DNA of 64,000 bases from Sphingomonas sp. Leaf17 (GTDB lineage: Bacteria; Pseudomonadota; Alphaproteobacteria; Sphingomonadales; Sphingomonadaceae): contig NZ_LMKL01000008.1 in assembly GCF_001421505.1 (NCBI RefSeq), positions 178,881-242,880 on the forward strand, read 5' to 3'. Shown one piece after another: positions 50,708 through 59,768 of the stretch; within the stretch, counting starts at the first letter, position 1, and each line of letters opens with the position of its first letter. The position numbers were made by a program, and so were the translations under genes. The notes beneath the pieces were generated by a model that was given only the letters and a program-made list of their open reading frames with translations, was not told the DNA's origin and searched no databases.

Positions 50708-53260
50708 CTAGGGCCGCAGCTCCGGGATCAGCCAGACCTGCGCCACCTGATGGCCGCGCCCGCCGCCGCCGACGCCAGGCGGGCGGGTCCAGGCGAGGTC
50801 GAGCGTGCCGCTGGCGGTCGTCGCCGGCGGGAGCGCGATTTCCACCGTCATCGGATTGGTCGTGCGCGCCATGGGCGCGTGGAGTTCGACCGCGCCATTG
50901 GCGACGAGGCGCATCGGCAGGGCGTAATCCTCCCCCGCATAGGTCGCGACGAGACGGTAGCGGCGGGTACGGTCGAGGCCGACGTAACGCAGCCGGATCG
51001 GCGCGTCATAGAGCGTTTCGGCATAGCTGATGTCCGCCATGCGCCAGCCGTCGTCGGGCAGGCGGTCGGCGATACCGTCGATCGCGGTGGCGTACATCTG
51101 CGGGTCCGACGCGAAGCCGCTCCCGCGCACCAGATGCGGTTCGTTGGCGGGGTCGCCGAGGTCGTCGTAGAGCGCGCCGTCGCGCTGCCGCCAGGGATCG
51201 CCGATCGCGGCCAGCGCGGTGCGGCGGGCGGTCTCGTCGGGCAGTGCGAGGGCCGCGGCGATGTCGCGTTCGACAGCGGTGCGGTCGTTCAGTTCCACGT
51301 CGGCACGGTCGAGATTGGCCCCGCGCTCCCAGTTCGACGCGCCGTATCTGGCGACGCTGGTCTGGAGCCGGACCGACTGCCACAGGCGGTCGGCGAGCGC
51401 GGACAGGCGCAGGCGCAGGGCGATCGTGATGGCGTCGTCGTCGCCTTGCGCATAGGCGAAGCGCGCGTCAGCGGCGGCGGCCTCCGCCCCCACGGCGGGC
51501 GCGAAGCGCAGATCGTAGAGCGCGGTTGCCTGATTGTCCTTCGCGCGGGCCAGCCGGCGGCGGACGAGCGCGTCGTACACGCCGCGATACTTCGCCATGT
51601 CGAGCCGCCAGTCGGCCCAGGGCGCGGGGCGGATCGCGTCTAGTGCCGCGAGCGTCGCGTCGATGCCGGGGTTGAGGCTGGGGTCGCCCCTCCAACTGGC
51701 CTCCAGCGCGAACTGGGTGGCGGCGAAGGCGGGGTCGCCGACGAACATGCGGGCGTAATCGGCGACGGCGGTGTGCGGATCGGGCGTCCCCTGCCAGCCG
51801 AAGCGAAACCAGAGCAATTGGTTCAGGTCGTCGTTCACCCCTTCGGAATAGGTGACGAAGCCGCGGGTTGCGCCGGCGAAGTGGCCGAAGATGGTGGCGT
51901 AGCCGTCCGGGCGCGGGTTGATCGGCTCGCGGCCCTGCGTCAGCGCGAAGGCGGGGTGCCATTCAGGCACCGGGAATTGCGCGTGCATCGTGTGGCCGAT
52001 GTCGGGGTAGAGTTCGAGTGGGTAGCGCGTTGGGATGCGGCGACGCTGCACGTCGAGCGGATCACGGGTCTGGGGTCCGACGAAGACGCCGGTCAGCCAG
52101 CGGGGGTGCCGCGCGAGTTGGGCGTAGAAGGCGGTCAGGCCGGCGGCGTCGAACCCTTGCGTCGAGACCAGCACCTCCGCCTTCGGGAAGCGGCGGCGCA
52201 GGGTCGTGGCGGCGCGGGCGACGATCGGGAACAGCCGGTCGGGCGCGGTGTGGCCGGGGTCGCCGCCGGGAACGTAGAGCGCGTCGATCCGGGGCAGCGC
52301 CTTCACCAGCGCGGCAAAGCGGGCGAGTTCGGCCGCCGTCGCGCCCACTTTGTCGTAATCGCCGACCAGCGGGTAATAAAGCGCGACGTCAAGGCCATAG
52401 GTCGCGGCGATCCTTGCGATACCCTGCAACGTCGGCAGTGGCGGTGCGGGGAAAAGCGGACTGGTCGCCACGTCGTCGGAGACGGGCGCGATGAGCTGGA
52501 TCCGGTTCGCGCCGAACAGCGCGAAATCCTCGATCCGGCGGCGGAAGCGCGGCAGATCCCACGCGTCGTAGGTGTTGTTCTTGTAGCGGTAACCGATCTG
52601 GGTCGCGCGGATGGCTTGCGTGGGAGCGTCGTCGAGGCGCGTCGGTGGGTCGAGCGTCGTGCCTTGCGCGGATCGGAGGAACCAGCCCACGGCGTAAGTG
52701 CGCGCGCGGACGGTGGGCGCGCTCAGGACCAGCGCGTGGGTGGGGCCGGCGGTTAGGGTGCGGACGGCGAAACCTTCCGCTGGCTGGCGGGTGGGGCGGG
52801 TTTTGGCCCATGCGGCGCGTAAGGGCGCGGAGAGCAGGCTTGCGACCTGTGCGGGCGTGGCGAGGACGATGCGGGTGGTGGCGGTGCCGCATTCACCGAT
52901 CTTTGGCGGTGGGGCGGTTTCGGGGCCAGACAGCGCGGGACCGGACCTCGCCCTGTGCCGGGGATCGGTCGGGGGGATGATGGTCGTCCGCTCGGCGAGG
53001 CGGGTGGCGAGCAGGGTCGCGGCGGGGTCACTCGGGGCGGCGGCGATGCAGGTGGTCGCGTAGTTGTGGGCGGCGGCTGGGGTGGCGAGGAGGGCGAGAG
53101 CGAGTATAATTCCTCCCCGGCACGGGGAGGGGGACCATGCGCAGCATGGTGGAGGGGGAGCGCCACAAACGACATCTCCTGTGGCGCTCCCCCTCCACCA
53201 CCGGCTACGCCGGCGGTCCCCCTCCCCATCCTGGGGAGGAATTGCGTTGTCCTCCCTCAC
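50708..53260 (-). CDS. Secreted GH67/DUF4838-like glycoside hydrolase
   Basis: An 850-residue protein with an export signal ('IILALALLATPAAAHN') that begins only at about residue 51; residues 2-50 are encoded by a palindromic repeat. The catalytic region 'ATQIGYRYKNNTYDAWDLPRFR' with 'GFVTYSEGVNDDLNQ' resembles alpha-glucuronidase-like and DUF4838-type barrels; an endo-beta-N-acetylglucosaminidase (GH163) would fit the N-glycan context but is not proven. The start is uncertain: GTG 53260 overlaps the GH92 stop by 4 bp, the spacing used elsewhere in this operon. Confidence 0.7.
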   Translation of the reverse strand: MREDNAIPPQDGEGDRRRSRWWRGSATGDVVCGAPPPPCCAWSPSPCRGGIILALALLATPAAAHNYATTCIAAAPSDPAATLLATRLAERTTIIPPTDPRHRARSGPALSGPETAPPPKIGECGTATTRIVLATPAQVASLLSAPLRAAWAKTRPTRQPAEGFAVRTLTAGPTHALVLSAPTVRARTYAVGWFLRSAQGTTLDPPTRLDDAPTQAIRATQIGYRYKNNTYDAWDLPRFRRRIEDFALFGANRIQLIAPVSDDVATSPLFPAPPLPTLQGIARIAATYGLDVALYYPLVGDYDKVGATAAELARFAALVKALPRIDALYVPGGDPGHTAPDRLFPIVARAATTLRRRFPKAEVLVSTQGFDAAGLTAFYAQLARHPRWLTGVFVGPQTRDPLDVQRRRIPTRYPLELYPDIGHTMHAQFPVPEWHPAFALTQGREPINPRPDGYATIFGHFAGATRGFVTYSEGVNDDLNQLLWFRFGWQGTPDPHTAVADYARMFVGDPAFAATQFALEASWRGDPSLNPGIDATLAALDAIRPAPWADWRLDMAKYRGVYDALVRRRLARAKDNQATALYDLRFAPAVGAEAAAADARFAYAQGDDDAITIALRLRLSALADRLWQSVRLQTSVARYGASNWERGANLDRADVELNDRTAVERDIAAALALPDETARRTALAAIGDPWRQRDGALYDDLGDPANEPHLVRGSGFASDPQMYATAIDGIADRLPDDGWRMADISYAETLYDAPIRLRYVGLDRTRRYRLVATYAGEDYALPMRLVANGAVELHAPMARTTNPMTVEIALPPATTASGTLDLAWTRPPGVGGGGRGHQVAQVWLIPELRP
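53108..53243. repeat. Palindromic repeat at the 5' end of the GH67-like gene
   Basis: A 136-bp element with perfect 11-bp inverted ends (AATTCCTCCCC and GGGGAGGAATT). Inside are GACCATGCGCAGCATGGT, GTGGAGGGGGAGCGCCAC and its inverse GTGGCGCTCCCCCTCCAC, and CCGGCTACGCCGG. It lies between the coupled GTG start and the signal peptide of the hydrolase gene. Confidence 0.87.
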
Positions 53261-55563
53261 GCCGGGCGGTCCGTTTTCGCCGCGCCGAACGTCCTGTTCG
53301 GCGTCGCCCCCATATCAAACGCCAGCGTGCCGCCCTTCACCAGATCCGCATGGGCGATCCAGCTTTTCGTCCACGGTTTCCCGTTCCACGTCACCCGCTG
53401 GACATAGGGGCGGTCGGGGGCGTTGCCGCGCGCCTCGACCACCAGGGTGCGTCCGGCCCCGACCTTCACCTCGGCGCGGTCGAACAGGGGGGAGCCGAGG
53501 ACATAGGTCGCGCTGACCGGGTCGACCGGATAGAAGCCGAGCGCGGAGAGGATGAACCACGCGCTCATCTGGCCGCAGTCGTCGTTGCCGATAATGCCGT
53601 CGGGATCGGCCTTGTACATGGTCGTCAGCAGGCGGCGGACCATGGCCTGCGTCTTCCACGGCGCGCCGCAATAGGCGTACATATAGGCGACGTGATGGCT
53701 CGGCTCGTTGCCGTGCGCGTACTGGCCGACCAGCCCGGAAATGTCGGGCGGTGCGTCGGCGGGCAGCGTCGAGGGGGCGGCGAACAGCGCGTCGAGCTTC
53801 GCCTCGAACGCCGCGTCGCCGCCCATCGCCGCGATCAGGCCGTGGATGTCGTGCTGGTTCAGGAACGTCGCCTGCCAGCCATTGCTCTCGGTATAATCGC
53901 GCCACTTCTTCGAATGGCCGAGCTGGATCGGATCATAGGGCGCGGTCCATGTGCCATCCGACAGGCGGGGCCGCGCAAAGCCGATCGAGGCGTCGAACAC
54001 ATTGCGCCAGTTGCCCGACCGCTTCCGCAACCGCGCGGCGTCCGCCGTGGCCCCGGCCACGTCGGCGATGTGGGCGGAGGCGTAATCGTCATACGCATAT
54101 TCCAGCGTGCGCGAGACGCTTTCGAACACCGTGTCGGCGGGCACATAGCCCTTTTCGTCATAGGGGCGGATGCCGCGGCTGTTGTCGAGGTCGGGCGTGG
54201 TGAAGTCGAACGAGCGTTTCGCGATGCCGGGCCAGGCAGCGGCATAGTCGGCGGGGATACCCTTCGCCCGCGCCTCGGCCAGCACCGGCACCGCGTGCCA
54301 GCCGATCATGCAGCCGGTCTCCACCCCCTGCAACGGCCAGACGGGCGGGCCGAACGGACTTTGCTGCGTCTGGCGGATCAGGTCGGCGACCAGTTCCTGC
54401 GCCCGCGCCAGCTGGATCAGGGTCAGCAGCGGGTGCAGCGCGCGATAGGTGTCCCAGAGCGAATAGGTGCTGTAGGCCCTACCCTTCCCCTCCAGCCTGT
54501 GCGCCTTGCGGTCCAGGCCGACGTAACGGCCATCGACGTCGGAGAACAGCGTCGGCGCGAGCAGGCTGTGATAGACCGCGCTGGCCATGATCGTGCGCTG
54601 GTCCGGCGTGCCGCCGCTGACCTTGACGGTGCCGAGGTGGTCGGCCCAGATTTTGGCGGCGGCGGTGCGGCGGCGGTCGAAGTTCCAGTCGGTGCCTTCC
54701 GCCTTCAGGTTCGCGCGCGCACCCGCCACGTCGACCGCGGAAATGCCGCAGCGGACCAGCAGCGGGGCCGCGCCGGCATCGTCATAGTGGAGCACCGCCT
54801 TCAGCCGCTTGCCCGTAACCCCGGTCGCGCCGGCGGCGGCGGGCGCGTCGTCATCACCGTAGAAGGCGATGCGGTCGGGCTTGCGCGACAACTGCATCGC
54901 GAAGTGGATGCGGCGACCCTTGGCCCAGCGGAACACGCGGCGACCACCGGTCAGCGTGCCGTCGGCGTCGATGGTCAGGCTGGCGTCGTCCATCAGCGGC
55001 GGGGCGTTCGGTCCCTCCATCACCAGATGCGACAGGTCGATCAGGATGTGGCCGGGGCCGGCCGGGAAGGTGTAGCGGTGCCAGCCGGTACGCTCGCCCA
55101 CCGTCAGTTCGGCGCGAACGCCGGATTCCAGCGCGACGCGGTAATAGCCGGGTTCGGCCAGTTCGGCGCTGTAGCGCTGGCGATAGCCCTTGTCGGGTTC
55201 GTCGAGCGGGCCGGGCTGCAACTGCACCGCCCCGCGCGTCGGCACGACCAGCACGTCGAGCATGTCGCCGATGCCGGTGCCCGACAGATGGGTGTGCGAG
55301 AAGCCCATGATCGAGCCGTCGCCCTTGTGATACCCCGAACACGTCGCCCAGCGCGCGGTGTCGGTATCGGGGCCAAGCTGCACCATGCCGAACGGCAGCG
55401 CCGCGCCGGGATAGGTATGGCCGTCGCCGCCGGTGCCGATGAACAGGTCGGCGCGGGCGGCCTGTGGGCGCGGGGCGGCGCCCGCGAGCGGCCCGGAAAC
55501 GCTGGAGGCGACGATGGCGAGACCGGTGCCGGACAGGAGCGCGCGGCGGGTGGGGTTGGTCAT
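53257..55563 (-). CDS. GH92 alpha-mannosidase
   Basis: Calcium-dependent exo-alpha-mannosidase, 768 residues, acting on alpha-1,2 (or 1,3/1,4/1,6) mannose of N-glycans. It starts with a Tat-type signal ('RRALLSG'). Family hallmarks are 'FIGTGGDGHTYPGAALPFGM', 'GFSHTHLSGTGIGDMLD', 'SLWDTYRALHPLLTL' and 'GNDDCGQMSAWFILSALGFY'. The stop overlaps the next gene's start (GTGA). A two-part palindromic repeat separates it from GH125. Confidence 0.95.
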   Translation of the reverse strand: MTNPTRRALLSGTGLAIVASSVSGPLAGAAPRPQAARADLFIGTGGDGHTYPGAALPFGMVQLGPDTDTARWATCSGYHKGDGSIMGFSHTHLSGTGIGDMLDVLVVPTRGAVQLQPGPLDEPDKGYRQRYSAELAEPGYYRVALESGVRAELTVGERTGWHRYTFPAGPGHILIDLSHLVMEGPNAPPLMDDASLTIDADGTLTGGRRVFRWAKGRRIHFAMQLSRKPDRIAFYGDDDAPAAAGATGVTGKRLKAVLHYDDAGAAPLLVRCGISAVDVAGARANLKAEGTDWNFDRRRTAAAKIWADHLGTVKVSGGTPDQRTIMASAVYHSLLAPTLFSDVDGRYVGLDRKAHRLEGKGRAYSTYSLWDTYRALHPLLTLIQLARAQELVADLIRQTQQSPFGPPVWPLQGVETGCMIGWHAVPVLAEARAKGIPADYAAAWPGIAKRSFDFTTPDLDNSRGIRPYDEKGYVPADTVFESVSRTLEYAYDDYASAHIADVAGATADAARLRKRSGNWRNVFDASIGFARPRLSDGTWTAPYDPIQLGHSKKWRDYTESNGWQATFLNQHDIHGLIAAMGGDAAFEAKLDALFAAPSTLPADAPPDISGLVGQYAHGNEPSHHVAYMYAYCGAPWKTQAMVRRLLTTMYKADPDGIIGNDDCGQMSAWFILSALGFYPVDPVSATYVLGSPLFDRAEVKVGAGRTLVVEARGNAPDRPYVQRVTWNGKPWTKSWIAHADLVKGGTLAFDMGATPNRTFGAAKTDRPA

Positions 55564-55600
55564 GGTCGGCTTCCTGACTTTCTGTGTATCTATATCCTCC

Positions 55601-55718
55601 GTTCATCCTGAGTAGGGGCTGAGCCTGGCGAAGACCCGTATCGAAGGACAGGCTGGGATGCAGGACCTGTCCCTCGATACGCCACTTCGACGTCGCTCAG
55701 TGGCTACTCAGGACGAAC
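55601..55718. repeat. GTTCATCCTGAGTAG nested inverted repeat
   Basis: Outer arms GTTCATCCTGAGTAG (55601-55615) and CTACTCAGGACGAAC (55704-55718) and inner arms GTATCGAAGGACAGG (55638-55652) and CCTGTCCCTCGATAC (55666-55680) are inverted. The element fills most of the gap between GH125 and GH92 and is the only clear break in the otherwise overlapping glycosidase operon. Confidence 0.87.
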
Positions 55719-55740
55719 GGATGGGCAATGGATGTCTGGT

Positions 55741-57162
55741 TCACCCCACCACCCCGGGGCGGGTCTTCACCAGCCCCAGCATCATTTCCCCGAACAGCCC
55801 GTTGGCCCAGGCGAACCATTCGCGGGTGAACTTGGCCGGATCATCCATGTCGAACGCCTCGTGCATGAAACCTGTCCCGGCGTGGCTCGCCTTCAGCCAG
55901 CCGAGGCACTGGCGGATCGTGGCGTCGTCGGTGGCGTTCATCGCGCGCATGATGATCGCCATCGGCCAGATCATGCGCAGGCCGACATGCGGGCCGCCGA
56001 TGCCCTCGGCCGCCTTCCCCTTGAAGAAATAGGGATTGCGGTCGCTCCACGCGCGGTCGGCGGTGCGACGCCAGACGGGGTCGGCGGCGTCGACGCAACC
56101 AAGATAGGCAAGGCCCGACAGGCTGGGGACGTTGGCGTCGTCCATGAAGACCGCATTGCCATAGCCGTCGACCTCATAGGCCCAGACGGTCTGCCCGTCG
56201 GTGTCGCGCATCTGGCCGTATTTACGCAACGCGGCGGCGACCTCGTCGGCGAGCGCGATCGCGTCGGCGGCGAGCGCGGTGTCGCCGCGCGCCTCGCCGG
56301 CGACGATGGCCAGCTGGCGCAGCGCGGTCACCGCGAACAGGTTGGCGGGGATGAACAGCGGATAGAGGCAGGCGTCGTCGGAGGGGCGGAACATCGAATG
56401 GATCAGGCCGACCGGTTTTGCCGGCGGACCGAAGCCGTCGAGCATCAGGCTTTCGTGCGGGATCGGCGACGACCGGCGGAAGCTGTAGGGTCCGGGGCCG
56501 TCCTTTCGTTGCTGTTCGCTGAATGTCCGGATCGAGGCGCGGGCGGCGTCCGCCCACAGCGCGTCGAACGGCACCGCGTCGCGGGTTTCGCGCCAGTAAT
56601 TATGGGCGAGGCGCATCGGGTAGCAGAGCGAATCCACCTCCCATTTGCGTTCGGCGACGCCCGGTTTCATGACCGTCTGATCCTGCAGCGCCCAGCTCAG
56701 GTTCGTTTTGGCGGTCGGATCCTTCATGAACGCGTTGGCGTACGGGTCGATCAGGATGCAGCGCGCCTGTCGGGCGATGAGGCCGCGAAAGACGTCGCGC
56801 AAGGCTTTATCCTCGCGCACCAGATGGAGGTAGGGCTGCATCTGCGCCGAGCTGTCGCGCAGCCACAGGCAGGGGATGTCGCCGGTGATGACGAAGGCGT
56901 CGGGCCTGCCGTCGACCGTCCCCATCTCGACCGTGGTGTCGAGCGTGTTGGGGTAGCAGTTCTGGAACATCCAGCGCAGTTCGGGCTCGGCGATCTTCGC
57001 GGACACGCGGGCGATCTCGCGTTCGACCGCCTTGCTGGTGAACTTTCGCGCGGAGGGAACCGGGCGCTTGCTGGCGAAGGCGGGTGCGGCCGCGCGAAGC
57101 GGGGTGGCGGCGGCGAAGGCGGTAGCCCCGGCGGCGGCGATCAGCGTGCGGCGGTCGATCAT
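55741..57162 (-). CDS. GH125 exo-alpha-1,6-mannosidase
   Basis: A 473-residue enzyme of the (alpha/alpha)6-barrel GH125 family, which removes alpha-1,6-linked mannose. A signal with twin-Arg-like '[22 protein letters not shown]' precedes the domain (residues 3-24). Typical segments are '[21 protein letters not shown]', '[13 protein letters not shown]', '[20 protein letters not shown]' and '[22 protein letters not shown]'. The ATG overlaps the GH3 stop by 4 bp. Confidence 0.94.
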   Translation of the reverse strand: MIDRRTLIAAAGATAFAAATPLRAAAPAFASKRPVPSARKFTSKAVEREIARVSAKIAEPELRWMFQNCYPNTLDTTVEMGTVDGRPDAFVITGDIPCLWLRDSSAQMQPYLHLVREDKALRDVFRGLIARQARCILIDPYANAFMKDPTAKTNLSWALQDQTVMKPGVAERKWEVDSLCYPMRLAHNYWRETRDAVPFDALWADAARASIRTFSEQQRKDGPGPYSFRRSSPIPHESLMLDGFGPPAKPVGLIHSMFRPSDDACLYPLFIPANLFAVTALRQLAIVAGEARGDTALAADAIALADEVAAALRKYGQMRDTDGQTVWAYEVDGYGNAVFMDDANVPSLSGLAYLGCVDAADPVWRRTADRAWSDRNPYFFKGKAAEGIGGPHVGLRMIWPMAIIMRAMNATDDATIRQCLGWLKASHAGTGFMHEAFDMDDPAKFTREWFAWANGLFGEMMLGLVKTRPGVVG

Positions 57163-59768
57163 TTCGGCAGCTCCTGATGTCCCGTGATCGTGAACGCGGC
57201 GTCGACCCCGGCCCCGTCGCCGGGCTGGCCGCCGCCGACGTGCAGGGCATAGTCGCCGGCGACGATCCGCCGCGTGCCGTCGCGCGCGACCGTGCTGAGG
57301 GTGCGCGGGTCGAGCGTCAAGGTCACGCGCCGGGTTTCGCCGGGTTTCAGCATGACCCGGGTGAAGCCGGCAAGCTGGCGCTGAAGCACGGGATCGTTGA
57401 ACCCGCCGATCCTGCGCAGAGCCGCGGGCGGCGTAACATAGGCCTGCACCACTTCCTCGCCGGCGTAACGACCGTTGTTGGTGACCTGGGCCGTGACGGT
57501 CAGGGCCTTGCCGGCGGCCAGCGTCGCGGGGACGGCGGGCGCGGCATAGGCGAACTGCGTATAGCTCAGGCCGTGGCCGAAGCCCCAGAGCGGCGTGCCG
57601 GTGAAATAGCGATAGGTCCGCTCGCGCATGTTGTAGTCGATGAACGCGGGCAGATCGCGCGTGCGCGCGTAGAAGGTGACCGGCAGGCGACCGCTGGGGT
57701 TGTTCACGCCCGTCAGCGTATCGGCGATCGCCTGACCGCCCGCCTGCCCCGGATACCAGCCGGCCAGCACCGCGTCGGCGTTGTCCTTTGCCCAGTTGAG
57801 CGCGACCGCGCTGCCCGACAGCAGGACGACGACCAGCGGCTTGCCCGTCGCCTTCGCGGCTTCGAGCAGTCTTACCTGCGCGGCCGGCAGCGCGATGTCG
57901 GTGCGGTCGCCGCCGGAGAAGCCCGCGACCTCCAGCTGCAACGCCTCGCCCTCGACCGCCGGGGACAGGCCGACGAACGCGACGATCGCGTCGGCATCGG
58001 CGGCGACGGTGGCGACCTCGGCGGCTTGCGCGGCGGGCGGCGCGATCCAGGTCAGGCGGATGCCCTGATCCTCGCCGCTGCGGGCGTAGTCGACGCGGAT
58101 CGGGTGGGGTGCGGTGTCAGCGAAGGTGACGACCGTCTCGACGTTCGATCCGCTGCCGTCGTCGGTCAGGACGGGTTTGCCGTCGATCCACAAGGACGAC
58201 GGGTCGTGGCCCTTGCAGTCGAAGCAGCGCGGGATGTCGAGCCGCAGCGTATAGGTACCGGGCGCGGGCGGCGTGATCGTGCCGGTCCAGCGCGCGCCGA
58301 AGCGCGTCGGGTCAAGGCCGGCGGGGGCGGTGCGGTCCCAGTTATAGTCGATCCGGCGTTCGGTGCGGGTGACCTTCGGCGCGCCGGTGAACGCGGGGTC
58401 GGTATAGAATGCGCCGGTCAGGTTCAGCGCGGTTTCGGGGACCGGCACCGGCACCCCTTCCGCCAGCGTGCCGCCCTGCGCGTAGCGGACGGCAAAGACC
58501 TTGCGCAGCGCGTCGAGCGGGGTCACCGGCGCGGCGGCGGTGCCGTGGTAATTGCCCTCCAGCACGTCGAGGCTGTCGGCGTTGGGGCCGATCACCGCGA
58601 TCCGCGCGCCCGGTTTCAGCGGCAGGCGGCCATTGTTCTTCAGCAGGACGATGCTCTTGCGCGCCGCCTCCAGCGCCAGCGCGCGGTGTTCAGGCGTGTC
58701 GACCTGTCTGGGCGAGATCCGGTCCCACGGGCTGGTCTGGCCGAAAGCACCACCAAGCGCGGCACGAACCGCGAAGGTGCGGGCGAGTGCGGTATCGACG
58801 GTGGCCATGTCGACCAGCCCGCGCGACAGCGCCTCAGGGATCGCGGCGTAGGTGCGGCCGCAATTCAGGTCCATGCCGTTCTTCAGCGCCACCGCCGATG
58901 CCGCCGCCGCGTCGGCGCTGTAATGATGGTAGAAGGCGATATTGCCGATCGCATCGCAGTCCGACACGACCAGCCCCTTGAAGCCCCAGTCGCGGCGGAC
59001 GCGGTCGTTGAGCAGCGGACCGGACGCGCAGACCGGTACGCCGTGGATGGAATTGTACGCGCACATCGTCGACAGCGCCTGCCCTTGGGTCAGGGCCATG
59101 CGGAAGGCGGGCAGATACGTCGCCTCGCGGTCGTAGGGGCTGATGTCGACGTCGAACGCGTCGCGCCCCGCCTCCGGCCCGCTATGCGCCGCCAGATGCT
59201 TTGGCGTGGCGATGACGCGGGGGTGGCGCGGGTCCGGCCCCTGCAGGCCGCGGACATAGGCGACGCCGAGCGTGCCGGTCAGCACCGGATCCTCGCCATA
59301 GGTTTCCTGCCCACGGCCCCAGCGCGGATCGCGGAAGATGTTGATGTTGGGCGACCAGATGGTCAGGCCCTGATAGCGTTGCCGGCCGCCGGCGGGCAGG
59401 CCGTTCGAGCGCGCCCGCGCCTCGGTCGACACGACGGTGCCGATGCGGGTGACGAGGTCGGGATCCCAGGTCGCGGCCAAACCGATCGCCTGCGGAAAGA
59501 CGGTGGCGACGCCGTTGCGCGCCAGGCCGTGAAGCGCCTCGTTCCAGTAATCATAGGCGGGCAGGTCGTGCGCGGGCAGTGCGACGGTGGTCGACTGGAG
59601 CTGCGCCGCCTTTTCCTCCGGCGTCATGCTGGCGATGGCGCGGGCAATGCGGTCGGTCGCGTCCCTCGGCAGCGCGAAGACCGTGTCCGGCCCCGGCAGC
59701 GGAGCCGGATCGGCCGGGGTTGCGGTCGACAATGCGGTGGTGGCCAGCAGGGCCAGAAGAATGGTCAC
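57159..59768 (-). CDS. GH3 glycosidase, beta-xylosidase-like clade, with PA14 insert
   Basis: An 869-residue exported enzyme. The N-terminal barrel has '[20 protein letters not shown]' and '[20 protein letters not shown]', and the nucleophile Asp in '[12 protein letters not shown]'; these are hallmarks of the beta-xylosidase-type GH3 clade. A PA14 domain ('[20 protein letters not shown]') interrupts the second domain, and a fibronectin III-like domain ends the protein. In an N-glycan context it could remove core beta-1,2-xylose of plant glycans. It overlaps both neighbours by 4 bp. Confidence 0.9.
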   Translation of the reverse strand: MTILLALLATTALSTATPADPAPLPGPDTVFALPRDATDRIARAIASMTPEEKAAQLQSTTVALPAHDLPAYDYWNEALHGLARNGVATVFPQAIGLAATWDPDLVTRIGTVVSTEARARSNGLPAGGRQRYQGLTIWSPNINIFRDPRWGRGQETYGEDPVLTGTLGVAYVRGLQGPDPRHPRVIATPKHLAAHSGPEAGRDAFDVDISPYDREATYLPAFRMALTQGQALSTMCAYNSIHGVPVCASGPLLNDRVRRDWGFKGLVVSDCDAIGNIAFYHHYSADAAAASAVALKNGMDLNCGRTYAAIPEALSRGLVDMATVDTALARTFAVRAALGGAFGQTSPWDRISPRQVDTPEHRALALEAARKSIVLLKNNGRLPLKPGARIAVIGPNADSLDVLEGNYHGTAAAPVTPLDALRKVFAVRYAQGGTLAEGVPVPVPETALNLTGAFYTDPAFTGAPKVTRTERRIDYNWDRTAPAGLDPTRFGARWTGTITPPAPGTYTLRLDIPRCFDCKGHDPSSLWIDGKPVLTDDGSGSNVETVVTFADTAPHPIRVDYARSGEDQGIRLTWIAPPAAQAAEVATVAADADAIVAFVGLSPAVEGEALQLEVAGFSGGDRTDIALPAAQVRLLEAAKATGKPLVVVLLSGSAVALNWAKDNADAVLAGWYPGQAGGQAIADTLTGVNNPSGRLPVTFYARTRDLPAFIDYNMRERTYRYFTGTPLWGFGHGLSYTQFAYAAPAVPATLAAGKALTVTAQVTNNGRYAGEEVVQAYVTPPAALRRIGGFNDPVLQRQLAGFTRVMLKPGETRRVTLTLDPRTLSTVARDGTRRIVAGDYALHVGGGQPGDGAGVDAAFTITGHQELPK

